Shown here: positions 11,606 through 21,837 of the stretch, one piece after another
Position numbering within the stretch: position 1 is the first letter of the stretch
How the letters are laid out: every line of letters begins with the position of its first letter
DNA from: Ceratodon purpureus
Lineage: Eukaryota > Streptophyta > Bryopsida > Pseudoditrichales > Ditrichaceae
Assembly (NCBI GenBank): GCA_014871385.1
Contig: CM026432.1
Location: 885,194-949,193, forward strand
Direction of reading: 5' to 3'
Length of the DNA: 64,000 nucleotides
Made by a program: the position numbers and the translations under genes
Notes under the pieces: model-generated
Databases searched by the model: none
Told to the model about the DNA's origin: nothing
Seen by the model: only the letters and a program-made list of their open reading frames with translations

Positions 11606-12140
11606 TCGATCTGTTACACATCGCGTAGGTTCCCAACTTGGTGCAGCATTCCCACATCGAGGTCGAATGAAACACATGATCGGGCGATTGTACATGTTAA
11701 ATGCCACATGAGATCGAGTGATGGTACATATGGATGCCGTCTTCGCGACATCATTGATATAAAGATTGCCTATTATTATGTGACATTGTCTGCATGTTTG
11801 TGAAGAACTAGTCGAACAACTAAGATTGCACTCGATGCTGCTCGGTTTCAGCCGACGAAGGTGGCAAAGAATATACAAGATGGCAGCAAGTGTCATAATG
11901 GACGTGATGCTTGAACTCTGTTATTTTGGAGCTTGAAGGGGATATTTATCACAGGGAGCTTTAAAGTGGAATGTCGACAGCTGTCTTCTACGCCGAGTTA
12001 TTTCCATAATAATGACACTGCAGTTGCAACTGCAGTACCCTCCGAACTAATCGGACTTCCGTTGACGGTGGGCTTCCAAGGCGGCGACACTTTGCGGAAT
12101 ACAGTGGATGAGTTTGAGATAAACGCAAGTTTGAAGACGT
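11606..12140. repeat. Transposase 3' tail, second copy
   Basis: This is the homologue of 10076-10658, following the deleted transposase copy. Similarity is patchy but collinear. Together with the previous entry it shows that a unit from inside exon 2 to about 580 bp past the stop was duplicated in tandem. Confidence 0.45.
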
Positions 12141-12478
12141 GCCGTTATTTGGGACGCGCCCATACTGCCGATATTGGGAACTTCCGTTAAGCTGTGAAGT
12201 GGAGTTACGAGTATACCGTTCTGGGGGTCCGTTTCCTGAGATTATGAAGAAAGGAAAGGGGATTTCAAATAACACTGCTTATAATGGATTTTTCGACAAT
12301 CCATTGACATTGCAGCCTATATTATTTTTCTGCGGTACGCTCTTACACCCCATACTTTGGATGTCTACGACATTCCATCCTTTACAGCACATTAATGCGT
12401 GGACATAGTGTTGAATGCCTCCGTTTGCAATATGGATTACTGGCCTAACGTAGGAATTCCCGTTTTTGTATACCGCAG
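12141..12478 (+). other. Possible upstream exon region of the Cys-rich gene
   Basis: A frame running through about 12120-12320 has protein-like composition (CEVELRVYRSGG, then PFPEIMKKGKGI). I could not find splice sites joining it in phase to the exon at 12479. Its first ATG is near 12245. It may be the 5' exon of the next gene or noncoding. Confidence 0.25.
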
Positions 12479-13139
12479 GCAACAGTTGTTCAGATGTCAG
12501 GTTGTGCGGTATCTGTCCTCGACGACAACGGTATTCCGCTTCCGTATGGCCAGGCTGGGAATGTCAATCCATTCAGAAAGGTATGATTGCGTGTCTACCC
12601 TTTACAATTCAGATTCTATGTGTATAACTCATTTCTCAGTCATATGAGCCGTTTGCGTCATTGTCGTATGAAGACGAAGCTATCGTGAGGACTTCATATT
12701 AAAGTAGATGTGATGTGCCTGTGGATGTCAGCCTGCTCAAGTTGATCTTCGCACTAGGGGGCCGGAGAAGTACCAGTACCCACGGGATTTAACATCTGTT
12801 TGGAATGGACCTAATCACAAGCATTGTTGCAACGACTGTCGATGTTTGTTCTGCACCGCTTTGAGATGGGTGATTTTACCCCACTGTAATTGTAGGCTAG
12901 GTCGCTCCACCATTGGAATGCCACTGGACGCGCGAGTGCGCCTCAAGCGCCGGATGTGTCCTCATCTACCGAGACATAAAACTACAAAGTTCTATGAGTG
13001 CTTATGCGTATCTTCAGGTGAAGGGTGGCGGGCTTCTTTGGTGATTAAGGATTGCGACCTGACTTTGGGGAATCCATCTGGAGAAATACCAGAGGAGGAT
13101 GTTTTCATTGATTTTGAGTCCTCTTTTCGGAGCGCATAG
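12479..13139 (+). CDS. Cysteine-rich protein, gene structure tentative
   Basis: Three blocks look like exons. 12479-12580 lies between a good acceptor (TATACCGCAG) and a donor (AAG|GTATGA). 12640-12702 starts after an acceptor (TTTCTCAG) and either ends at TAA or splices at 12684. 12732-13139 ends at TAG. If the second block splices to the third through a very short (47-nt) intron, the frames join in phase. The last block is Cys-rich near its start (HCCNDCRCLFC, then PHCNC) and has further CxC motifs (ECLCVSS), with an acidic C terminus. Paired cysteines suggest metal binding. No family was recognised and the 5' end is unknown. Two separate small genes is the alternative reading. Confidence 0.4.
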
Positions 13140-13453
13140 TAGGTTACCTTGTCCGACGATGCATCGGAGTGAAATGTCTTGCACTCGCCGGATCGTAGAT
13201 AGTAGACTTTACTCCGCATCGCATGGTTATGATTTAAGTCACGTAATACGAAGTCAAGGCACTAGATTTCCTCTCTGATATGACCATGTCTTCTACCGAC
13301 AGGATCGTGGATAATGTAATGTGCATCGTCTATAGCGTAACATGCAATGAAGCGCCTTCATACTTAACGTACATTTTACTGGTTGGTACTATAAGGATGT
13401 TCTTGAAGTTACCACTCAGGGATTACAATTACCGGCAGCAGCGATCTTTAAGC
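13140..13453. other. Intergenic spacer
   Basis: This runs between the Cys-rich gene and the tandem duplication. I see nothing convincing here. Confidence 0.3.
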
Positions 13454-14208
13454 TATGAGGGAGTGATTTCTATATTTCTTGTCTTGAAAGTTCCATACTT
13501 GTACTGATCCATCCTTGACACTAGTTTGAGAGTCTTTAAAATTATTCATGCAGTACATTGAAGTTGGTACTCTAATTGGGTGCCATGGAGTTTCTTTTTT
13601 GCAGGGCTGACATTCTTTTTCTACTGCAGCCAGGATGGAAGGACGATGGTGATGCATGCACCAAGAGAACGTGTGGGGGCGTTCAATCACATCACTGCTG
13701 ATTATTACTAAAAGGTAAGCAAATCTGACAGAATCTAGTACAAAATAAGTACAAGATCTATGCTGTTACTTGTACAGTGTACGAATGTCCGTATATACGG
13801 TTACTGTCTTCCTCTAAAGAGCCCACCGTTATCCTATAACCAGCATTTCATGCTAATTTCGAAGTGTCGTTCAGGTAAGATGTGGAGTTGCAGAGCTTTT
13901 CACATCGGCATAGTTAAGCATCCAGACACCCCCTCTTGAATTAGAGCCACCTAGTATTTGGAATCCTGATATCGTATTTACGTATTTGACATGTAGTAGA
14001 TGATGAGTGTGAAAGATGGCCTGTAGAACTTAGAAGTTACGCTTGACATTCGAAATGGACTTCCACTTCTGAACTGAACCGCACTTCCACTTTCAAACCA
14101 TGTCTGTAAAATATCTCCATATGTGGATGTGAGGACATATGCCATTTCCAGTGTCTGTTATACAGGTTAAACAGATCACGTAAACTGCCCTTGTTTTTCA
14201 CCTATAGA
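13454..14208 (+). repeat. 755-bp tandem duplication, unit 1
   Basis: This unit is repeated directly and adjacently at 14209-14980 with high but imperfect identity along its whole length. It contains a 107-bp exon-like block at 13605-13711, preceded by a strong acceptor (TTTTTTGCAG). The block is open in one frame, ending ...FNHITADYY-stop, and is followed at once by a good donor (AAAAG|GTAAGC). Confidence 0.85.
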
Positions 14209-14980
14209 TACGAGGGACCGAATTCTATATTTTTTGTCATGAAGGTTCCATATTTGTACTGTTCCATCCTTGACACTTGTTTGAGAGTTTTTAAAATACT
14301 TATGCAGTACATAGAATTTTTTACTCTAATTGGGTGCCATGGAGATTTTTTTTTGCAGGGCTGACATTCCTTTTCTACGACTGTGGGGATGGAAGGACGA
14401 TGGTGATGCATGGACCAAGAGAACGTGTGGGAGCGTTCAATCACATCACTGCTGATTATTACTAAAAGGTAAGCAAATCTGACAGAATCTAGTACAAAAT
14501 AAGTACAAGATCTATGCTGTTACTCTTACAGTGCACGAATGTCCCTATATACGGTTAATGTCTTCCTCTAAAGAGCCCACTGTCATCCTATAACCAGCAT
14601 TTCATGCTAATTTAGAAGAGTCGTTCGGTTATGATGTTGAGCTGTAGAGCTTTTCACATTGGCATAGTTAAGCATCCAGACACCCCCTCTTGAATTAGAG
14701 CGACGATTGGAGCACCTGGTATTTGGAATTCTGATATCGTATTTACGTATTTAGCATGTAGTAGATGATGAGTGTGAAAGATGGCCTGTAGAACTTAGAA
14801 GTTACGCTTGACATTCGAAATGGACTTCTACTTCTGAACTGAACTGGACTCCCACTTTCAAACCATGTCTTGGAAATGTCTCCATATGTGGAAAGGTGGA
14901 CATATGCCATTTCCAGTGACCATCTATACAGGTTAAAAAACGTCTCGTAAACAGCCTTTGCTTTTCTCCTAAAAGTATAT
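14209..14980 (+). repeat. 755-bp tandem duplication, unit 2
   Basis: This is the second direct copy. It is somewhat longer than unit 1 because of a small insertion near 14702-14715 (GATTGGAGCA region). The exon-like block is at 14359-14465, again 107 bp. Its acceptor, stop codon and following GTAAGC donor are conserved, although six codons in the middle differ without shifting the frame (YCSQDG in unit 1, YDCGDG here). Confidence 0.85.
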
Positions 14981-16220
14981 GGTAATTAACTTTTCCTAGA
15001 CAGTAGTGAGTGGAATTGATAGTGACTAACTACTACTCTGTCAAGGATTACGTGACGTATTGTGGAGCTTGCAATACTCATTGAGAATTATGATTCCAGC
15101 CGTTACAGACTGATGGTTTTGATGTTTGGAGAGTGTCGGAAATGACAGGGAACAGGACATCATGAGGAGTGGAATATCTGATGAGGAGAGGGGGCTCGAT
15201 CTCATGATGGGAGGCTCGAAGGTGGGCTACGGGAGCCATATGGTCTATCCCTAGGATCCAGCGAACAGGTGGTTCTGCCATAGACCCGGAGATTGGCGTC
15301 CATAAATTCATCACCCCCCACCAATTGCTTCCCAGTTGTTCTGTGTGGATTCATTTTCTCTGGGGTTTTGCATGTGGGTGTGTTGCTTTGCCTGCGCATG
15401 GTCATTCCTTGTGGTAATTACACCCGTTGTCGTTCATGGGTCCAGCTGTTTGAGGGCAGCTTTGTCTTCGCTATTACGCACTTGTTCGTTATCTGTCCCC
15501 TTCTCTATCGCAAACTATGACTTTGGCGAAACTGGGTTCCGCAGGAGTACGTAGGGCATAGAATGTTTGCGAAATTCAGAGAGGGTCTGAGACGCATTCG
15601 TGTCTTGCGAACATAGCCGGCACAATTTGTAAGTAGAATGGTTGAGTGTTTGAAGGGAAACTGCAAGCGTTGTGGTCGATAGCTAACCGGGACATGGGTT
15701 GTGGGTTTGGGCCACGCTGATAGAGTTACAAGCCTGGAGCTTGAGGTCTGAGCCTGTGCAGCAACTCCTGGAAGAGCAACACGATTTAATCTTAGCCGAG
15801 GAAGACAAAACGAGGCCTTCGCGTGGAGAGCAGCAATTGTGGCTGAAGGTGAGTATGAGAATTTGTATGTTTGGTAGGGTCAATTGCACTCTTTGTGGGG
15901 TAGAATCTGCTGGTGCGTTGACGGCATTGTAAGTGGAGGTTCTGTAAGTATGTAAGTCGAGGTTCTGTAAGTATGTATCCAAAAGAGATTGGTTTTTCAA
16001 TGCTGCTGGAGTTGGGTTCATGAGGTTCGCTGACATTGCGCTCCGTGGTCGTTTAAGCTAACATCAGAATTCCCTATTGTATACCACTGATACGTTCGTA
16101 GTGCATTAGCGACCGTACATTTATTTTTTCTGTTGAAGGACTCCGTGTGCTTAGTGCTGTAGTCGGTGGGAATGCTGCTTGCAGGTTGGCATCGGAGTTT
16201 GCAAAACCCATTAATCGACA
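14981..16220. other. Spacer with one possible exon (about 15717-15848)
   Basis: Most of this stretch shows nothing convincing. About 15717-15848 on the plus strand looks coding (VQQLLEEQHDLILAEEDK) and ends at a good donor (AAG|GTGAGT). It could splice to an acceptor at 16184 (CTGCTTGCAG), after which the frame stops within nine codons. I could not find a start codon or an upstream exon. Confidence 0.3.
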
Positions 16221-18257
16221 ATGGTATGCACGCGCGGAATGAGGGACACATGGGCTGTTCCAGTACCCGCGTCGGTCAAGGAGGAACCAGATCGAAGCGA
16301 AGGATCCATTTGGTGGTTTCATCACGATCAAGGACTTAATTGCCATGGCGTTATCCCCGGTACGAACCTGGGAGATGAGCATTGCTCGAAAGCGGAGTAT
16401 GTCGCGTTTTGGGGGAAGAAGAACTATCACAACGGCGGTAGATATAAGAGAAGGGTATCCCCGCGAATGGTTCGCCGAATCAGAGGTCTGTACCAGCGTT
16501 GCTTCCAACGACCAATTGGAGCGTCTGATTCAATACCGTACCACTTTGGACGGGGGCTGCTGGCAGAGCGTAATGGACACCCAGTGAATTGGGCCGCCTA
16601 CGGACGCAAAATGACCCACAGGGGGACGGGGGACACAGCGCATCTGGGAGACAACCTGCGCCAACCTGGGGAACTACGGCGAAAGGGAAACGCCTTCGAA
16701 TTTCTGTCCATGGAGGAGCTTCGAAGGACCACAAGGCCAACTAAGTGGCCTAAAAACGAGGTGGGGTCGGATACTGAGGACGAAGAAGGGCACCTGTCCG
16801 ACTGGGACGTGAACGTTATGTTTGAACAGGACTCCGAAGATGTCACGCAATACGTTCGAATGACCGCAGATACTAGGGAGGCGACGGTTCAGCAAAGAGG
16901 TCCTCCACCAGATGATGTTGTGCCTACAACTGTGGACTCATTTGAAGGTATGGATAGCCCTCCTGTAGGTCGTTTTCTGTACTTATGGCATCCAAAAGAG
17001 AAATGGGACTATGTTAATGGACGAAGATGGATATACTACCTTGGCTATCATATAAATTTCAAACACGTCTTTATCATCGCGTAAGATAATGTGGTTAATC
17101 AAACTACATGGAATTGCAACAGGTACCGAGACTCCTCAAGCAGGACACTCTGTCCCAGCTGGAGAAGATGTTCAGGAGATCGGGCAGAAGGTGCTCTGCA
17201 CATGTGGCGGGAAACGCCCTAGATCACTCGATGCCCCGGTGAAAACAGAGGAGCTAGGAGAATCAACGGCAAAGGTATTCGCCGGTAAGTAAAATTAAAA
17301 ACGGTTTGCTACTGTAAAACTACTTTGCATTCTGCCGGAAGTCCAAAGGAGTGTCTTCTGAATAACGCAATTGAACACCATCCGCAGGCGGGGCACCAGC
17401 AAATGTTCGCGTGAAGAGGGAGGTGGAGTCGAACGAGGGTATTCCGGTGAAGTCACTTCTATCCGCAGGGGGGGATGCAGCTCATCACAGTGTGTATCTG
17501 CAAAAGTCGGCGGCGACAGGTAAGGGATGGAACGGTCAGAATTCGCCCAGTGGGAGCTCCAGTAATCATACACCGTACACCTTTGCTTCCATCCGCTTCA
17601 AATTTCACCAGACTGAACCGCAAATGAACACTTTAAAGCAGCGAAGGATAGACTTACTATCATTGCATGGATGTGTAGATACTAACACTCTGCGAATGGG
17701 CTTGTGCAGGCAATCGAACGCTGTCTGAGGAGGAATCGTTGCGGCTGGATTACTGTCGGAAGTATGTGGACTCCAAAATCAATCGGGGCGTAGAGGTTCA
17801 CAAGAAGAAGATGGACCTGCTGAAGAAGACACACGCGGAACTCGAACTGTCCATAGCGAAAATGAGAATGGAGGATCTTCGGGCGGAGCATTTCAGAAGG
17901 GAATACGAGATGGAGCAAGCAGTTAGCAAGCACAAGAAGAAGGGGGCGTCAACTAGCCGTGCCGTCGAGGCTAGCCCGGGCGAAATGGAGGCGCTAATGA
18001 AGAAGCTGGAGGCGGAAGAGATTGGCACACAGGCATGGGCGAGAAGTCGTACATTGGCTGCCAAGTTCCATCTCATCGAAGGTGAACTCCGCACATTGGA
18101 GAAGATCATGTCCACATGGGTGGAGAATCCGGAGGTTTACATAGAAACTCTGTTCGAGCTTCTAACAAGCGACCTCGTGGAGTTCGAGAATGCCTTTCAG
18201 TTGGCGGGGTTAGACTGTAGGTGCAGCGACGCAGAATGTGAATTCCCGTTTGAGTAG
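16221..18257 (+). CDS. Coiled-coil protein, four exons, transposon cargo
   Basis: Exons are 16221-16947, 17123-17284, 17388-17519 and 17710-18257. All introns are phase 1 with GT-AG ends, and the frame closes to 522 residues. The start ATG follows an in-frame stop (TAA upstream), which supports it. The N-terminal half has a Trp/His-containing globular-looking part (SIWWFHHDQG, later VSPRMVRRIRGLYQRCF, NGHPVNWAAYGRK), then an acidic region (SDTEDEEGHLSDWD). The last exon is a highly charged coiled coil (about residues 368-420), followed by a helical C terminus ending in a small Cys cluster (DCRCSDAEC). No family was recognised. Its position between transposase sequences and the CACTA right end makes it element cargo. 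A role in DNA binding or oligomerisation is only a guess from composition. Confidence 0.75.
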
Positions 18258-19375
18258 GTGATGCACATCAACATTTGTAAGAAGTACACCGTGGTTGCAA
18301 CATCCAACGTGAAAACATGGCTCGTGGTTGTAAATAGTCGAGAGTTGTGTAGTTTGTTCCCTGAACATAAGTTTTGAAATGCTTTGAAGTTCGCGAAGGT
18401 GGGTCACACTCAAAGTGCGGCAACATATGATAGAGCGATAGTTTCCTAGACCGCTGTGAGGTAGAACCTGGTCTGGAATTACAATTGGGGCTCAGAACTA
18501 TACCCTATTCTTTTGTAAAATTTTCATCACCTCAACTGCAGACGCCCATGCTGGGTGTCGGTTTTGTATTAAGATGATTACCTGGGCGTTTAAGATATAA
18601 TACGAGCAGACTTATGCAATGTTTAATTTTTAAAAAACTGTGTTGCAATGTTTGCTTTCATCGCTATGCATTGGTCGAAACGATAATGAAGACCCTGAAT
18701 ACAGTCGGAGACACGGTGGGGTGGAAGATGTTTTACAGAACCACGCATGGATCTCACCTCAGAATTGACACATGAGGGAGATCTTGAATGCCCGTAAGTC
18801 TGCCAAATACAAACCCATAAATCTGTGGCACTGTATCAAGCACAATCCGGTCACTTGGAAAAACACACTCCAATCCTCAATTCCCCTCTACATTCAAACA
18901 CAGAAATTCCCAACACCAACATTAGTTGGGTGACCGCTGCAATACTGCTCGCGATATGGGAAACTCCATATGGCACTCGGATGGGAAGCTTAACTGCCCT
19001 TTCGCGACAGATGTAACTTGGCCCCACCTACCTGCAACTTGAGTTCCTATTAAAGCAGGCCCTTAGAGCGCGGATGAGGCACCTCGAGCGCCGCCCACTG
19101 AAGTGCACAAACAACACAATGGCATCGCAATCCCATTATCGAAGGGACATGGCTGCAGCAGCGGACTCTAAGTCAGGTTAGTCACTTCCATCGTAACCCA
19201 CTCTCACCCGTTCAGCTACATTGATTTTATGTTTGTGCATATATCGTTGTAGACAACGTCACCGAGCTCTGTCAATGCCTTGTGTTACACAATCTGTTAC
19301 TCTGTCTTGTATTCGCCGCGAGAAGGTGTTGACACAGTCTACTTGGGTGATGTAGGAAGGTAAAAGTACTCCATC
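18258..19375. other. Intergenic, with promoter-like sequence for the second F-box-like gene
   Basis: This is mainly noncoding. A TATA-like TATTAAAG near 19049 lies about 70 bp before a short frame starting at 19121 (MASQSHYRRDMAAAADSK), which ends at a donor-like CAG|GTTAGT. This could be a leading exon of the gene at 19376, but I could not join it in phase, so it is left unassigned. Confidence 0.35.
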
Positions 19376-20011
19376 ATGGAAAACTGCGATTTCATACCGT
19401 ATGAGCTGTACGAGGCAGGGGTGAAGAGCAAGTTCTGGTCGAACATGTCCTTGATCATACACGATGATATGGCGTGTATTTCCGAGAGCTCAAGGCTTCG
19501 CATGGAGAGAAACCTTATGGAAGAGGAACAGCGTCTGAGATCAGTTCCCCAAGGTGAGAGAGTGGATATGTTCTCGCAGGGTGTGGAATCCTTTCTCCCC
19601 GAGCTCGGAGAAGACATTGTCCTGACATCGCTGTGGCCAAAGCTTATGGACGGCAGTACAAAGGTTGCGAACTTCCAAACGTGCTGCCATTTGCGGTCCG
19701 TATGTTCGGGGTGGAAAAAGTTTGTGGAGGACCGTGATGAATGGCAGAAGGGCCTCCTATCATGGTCTGCAGGGGAACATCGCAGTTGGCAAGTGCTCCC
19801 TGTGGAGTACGTAGAGTGCCTGCAGAGGAGGACAGATTCTGAGTCAGCTGAGTCCGAGGACGGCTCAGAATACGAAGAGGACATAGCGCTCGGCTCAGAA
19901 GACGAAGTGGGCATTGCCGACGGCTCAGAAGACGAAGGTGACATAGCTCCCTTCTGGGATGAAGCAGAATTGGAGTCGCAGTCTTCACAGAATGACACGA
20001 GGGATATGTAG
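19376..20011 (+). CDS. F-box-like protein, copy 2 (transposon cargo)
   Basis: This frame encodes 211 residues. Residues about 75-125 repeat the block seen in the gene at 4714: LGEDIVLTSLWPKLMD, then FQTCCHLRSVCSGWKKFV and DEWQKG. Shared positions include the WP-x-x-MD, TCC-x-LR, SGWK-x-x-VE and EW residues. Beyond it is a long acidic tail with repeated GSEDE units (about residues 155-205) that copy 1 lacks. It resembles an F-box domain with an acidic tail and no substrate-recognition repeats. It lies 780 bp inside the CACTA right end, in the same orientation as copy 1 and the transposase. An upstream coding exon is possible. F-box identity is inferred from pattern. Confidence 0.55.
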   Translation: MENCDFIPYELYEAGVKSKFWSNMSLIIHDDMACISESSRLRMERNLMEEEQRLRSVPQGERVDMFSQGVESFLPELGEDIVLTSLWPKLMDGSTKVANFQTCCHLRSVCSGWKKFVEDRDEWQKGLLSWSAGEHRSWQVLPVEYVECLQRRTDSESAESEDGSEYEEDIALGSEDEVGIADGSEDEGDIAPFWDEAELESQSSQNDTRDM

Positions 20012-20772
20012 AGACCTAGGAACGGCCAAAATTATGACATTTGTGCCCGTGACATCAACATTACGTTGATATCAATTGTACCTTCGTAATCACATTAATT
20101 GAAAGACATGGAAGCCACTTGTCCATGTATCCTTGCAGAAACAGGAAACCCCCAGTGTTGCAAATTTCATGCGGTTAAACTGTCCTTCACAGCCAGAATG
20201 GTGTATGTGCACAGAAGGTGTGGTGTTTTGAGACGAGCAACTCCACCCCAATGTTGGTAATGACGAGGTCCTCTTGCTTGTGTGACATCTCGATCGCCTA
20301 GTCCACGAACTTAGAGAAACGTTATGTACAATATGAACCAGCCAATGCCGAAGAACGAGGTCATTTCCCATCTCCGGAAGTCACTGAAAACAATACAAAC
20401 GCTGCCCGGGTGTGTGGGTAACGGTAAGAGTGAAAAACATCAGCCGAATACCCCGACCCAGGTTACAAATTGAACCCAATGACTTCGCAAAAAACTACCT
20501 GGTAAACTTTTGTACACATTTATAACCCCATCCAAGTATCGCGACACGGGACATAGTAAATCTACATCTAAACCTAGGTAACTCACACAGTCGTATGATC
20601 TGAAGAGGGTAAAAAAATCGAACGATACCAGAAGACAACACATGATATAGCACTGTGAATGGCGGGAACGCAAACGCAGGTCCGATAGAACAGGGACATC
20701 ATAAAATGGGGGTACTTTTTCACTCCGACTGGAGAAACAGTGGAAAGGGACCTCCACAATGGAGAGAAAAAT
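20012..20772. other. Right subterminal region of the CACTA element
   Basis: No convincing coding frame between the second F-box-like gene and the terminal repeat. I could not identify an obvious repeated subterminal motif by eye. Confidence 0.4.
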
Positions 20773-20790
20773 CCCGTTTTTCTACTAGTG
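20773..20790 (-). repeat. CACTA right terminal inverted repeat
   Basis: The plus strand reads CCCGTTTTTCTACTAGTG, whose reverse complement CACTAGTAGAAAAACGGG matches the conserved start of plant CACTA terminal repeats (CACTA followed by a short A-rich run and G residues). The three bases after it, GTG at 20791-20793, would be the right copy of a 3-bp target duplication. The matching left copy is not in view. Confidence 0.75.
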
Positions 20791-21429
20791 GTGCTTAGTA
20801 AGTGATGTAGGATTTGACACATTGGAGTTTGTATAAATGTCTCAAAGCTGATCAGGGAATGGAAGTGTTCAACATCGTGTGTTACACAGCTTTCAATCAT
20901 TGCGTAAACTTATTTTTGACGCACACCTAGAAGTTATGTGTTCGGCATGTTCTTTATAGTGCTTTGGAGATTTGAGGTACTGTTTGAATTTTATCGATGG
21001 CTTTGCAGGCTCTGGCTTTGTGTTTCCCTGTTTGTTTTTTTTTTTGGGGGGGAGGGGGCGGCGGCGCGGGGAAGAAGGGGACGAACAGTTCCTTAACGCA
21101 CCGAGGAGGCGCTCTTACAGCGAAAGGGAGTCTCCGCTATCAGTGAAGTAGTCTCTCTCGAGTAAAACAGTTGTAGAAAAGAAAATCAGTTGTGTGCACT
21201 CCTGATTGGCAACTTGCAAGGTTTCTAAATTTATCTAACTTGTTTTTGCACATGCCAGCAACTCGGCAAGGAGTACAGGATCTTGTTGTTGATGCACGAA
21301 GAAGTAATATGTTGAGATTTAATTGAGTAGCTCAACTGTTGAGGCGAAGTGATTTTGATATTGCGCTTACGTCCTTGTTCCCGGTCCAGAATCATGTGCA
21401 ACGTCTACTATACAATAATTGTAGTCAAA
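20791..21429. other. Host flank of the transposon
   Basis: Noncoding. It includes a poly-T tract running into a G-rich, purine-rich stretch at about 21030-21085. Confidence 0.4.
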
Positions 21430-21837
21430 TTAAGAGGTCAGCAAATGGGCAGGAGTTCCTAGAGATCGCAAATTTCTGACATCGGTACGACTCAAGCATT
21501 GTCGTCGGAACGGAAGTGTGCACAGCTGTTCACAATTTGCTATAAATGGAGCTGAGACAGCCAACACTGCAAAGTATTCATCAAGCTGGTATTTTATTTC
21601 AGCAATATTGTCACTGGTGACTGGATAGGTTAACCAAACAACAAACACTTCAACATAATCACACGCTAATACTTGGCCGACTTCATCTTCGGAGGAGATC
21701 TCGAAGAAATGCTTACAAACACTCTTAGACAACTCCAACGACTTATTCACTACCATATGATCTGTAGTGTACTTTCTCTTCTCTCCAAGCACCATGAAAA
21801 CATCAGGCCTTCGCATTCTCCAAGTTTTCTTCTGCAT
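21430..21837 (-). CDS. Hypothetical protein, overlaps the next ORF
   Basis: This 135-residue frame has protein-like composition (EISSEDEVGQVLACDYVEVF, later EIKYQLDEYFAVLAVSAPF). It overlaps the end of the frame at 21803-22402 by 35 bp in a different phase. No family was recognised. Together the two could be one gene broken by a frameshift, a two-exon gene, or unrelated chance frames. Confidence 0.3.
   Translation of the reverse strand: MQKKTWRMRRPDVFMVLGEKRKYTTDHMVVNKSLELSKSVCKHFFEISSEDEVGQVLACDYVEVFVVWLTYPVTSDNIAEIKYQLDEYFAVLAVSAPFIANCEQLCTLPFRRQCLSRTDVRNLRSLGTPAHLLTS

Larger units (their letters stand above)
1..20790. mobile_element. Large CACTA/EnSpm-type transposon (left end not found)
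   Basis: The right end is a recognisable CACTA terminus: read inward from 20790 on the minus strand it is CACTAGTAGAAAAACGGG. The interior holds a complete tnp2-family transposase gene on the plus strand and a Ptta/En/Spm-like gene on the minus strand, the two gene types expected of autonomous CACTA elements. It also holds several extra genes and tandem duplications. The first 300 bases carry short repeated motifs like those beneath CACTA ends, so the left terminus may be just outside the window. Treating the whole stretch as one element is inference. A nest of two or more elements is possible, and the 3-bp target duplication cannot be checked without the left end. Base composition here is near balanced, unlike the AT-rich DNA that follows. 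Confidence 0.55.

Noticed and set aside
15078-15554. Several 60-80 codon frames on both strands
   Set aside because: None has splice partners or recognisable motifs, and they overlap each other on opposite strands.
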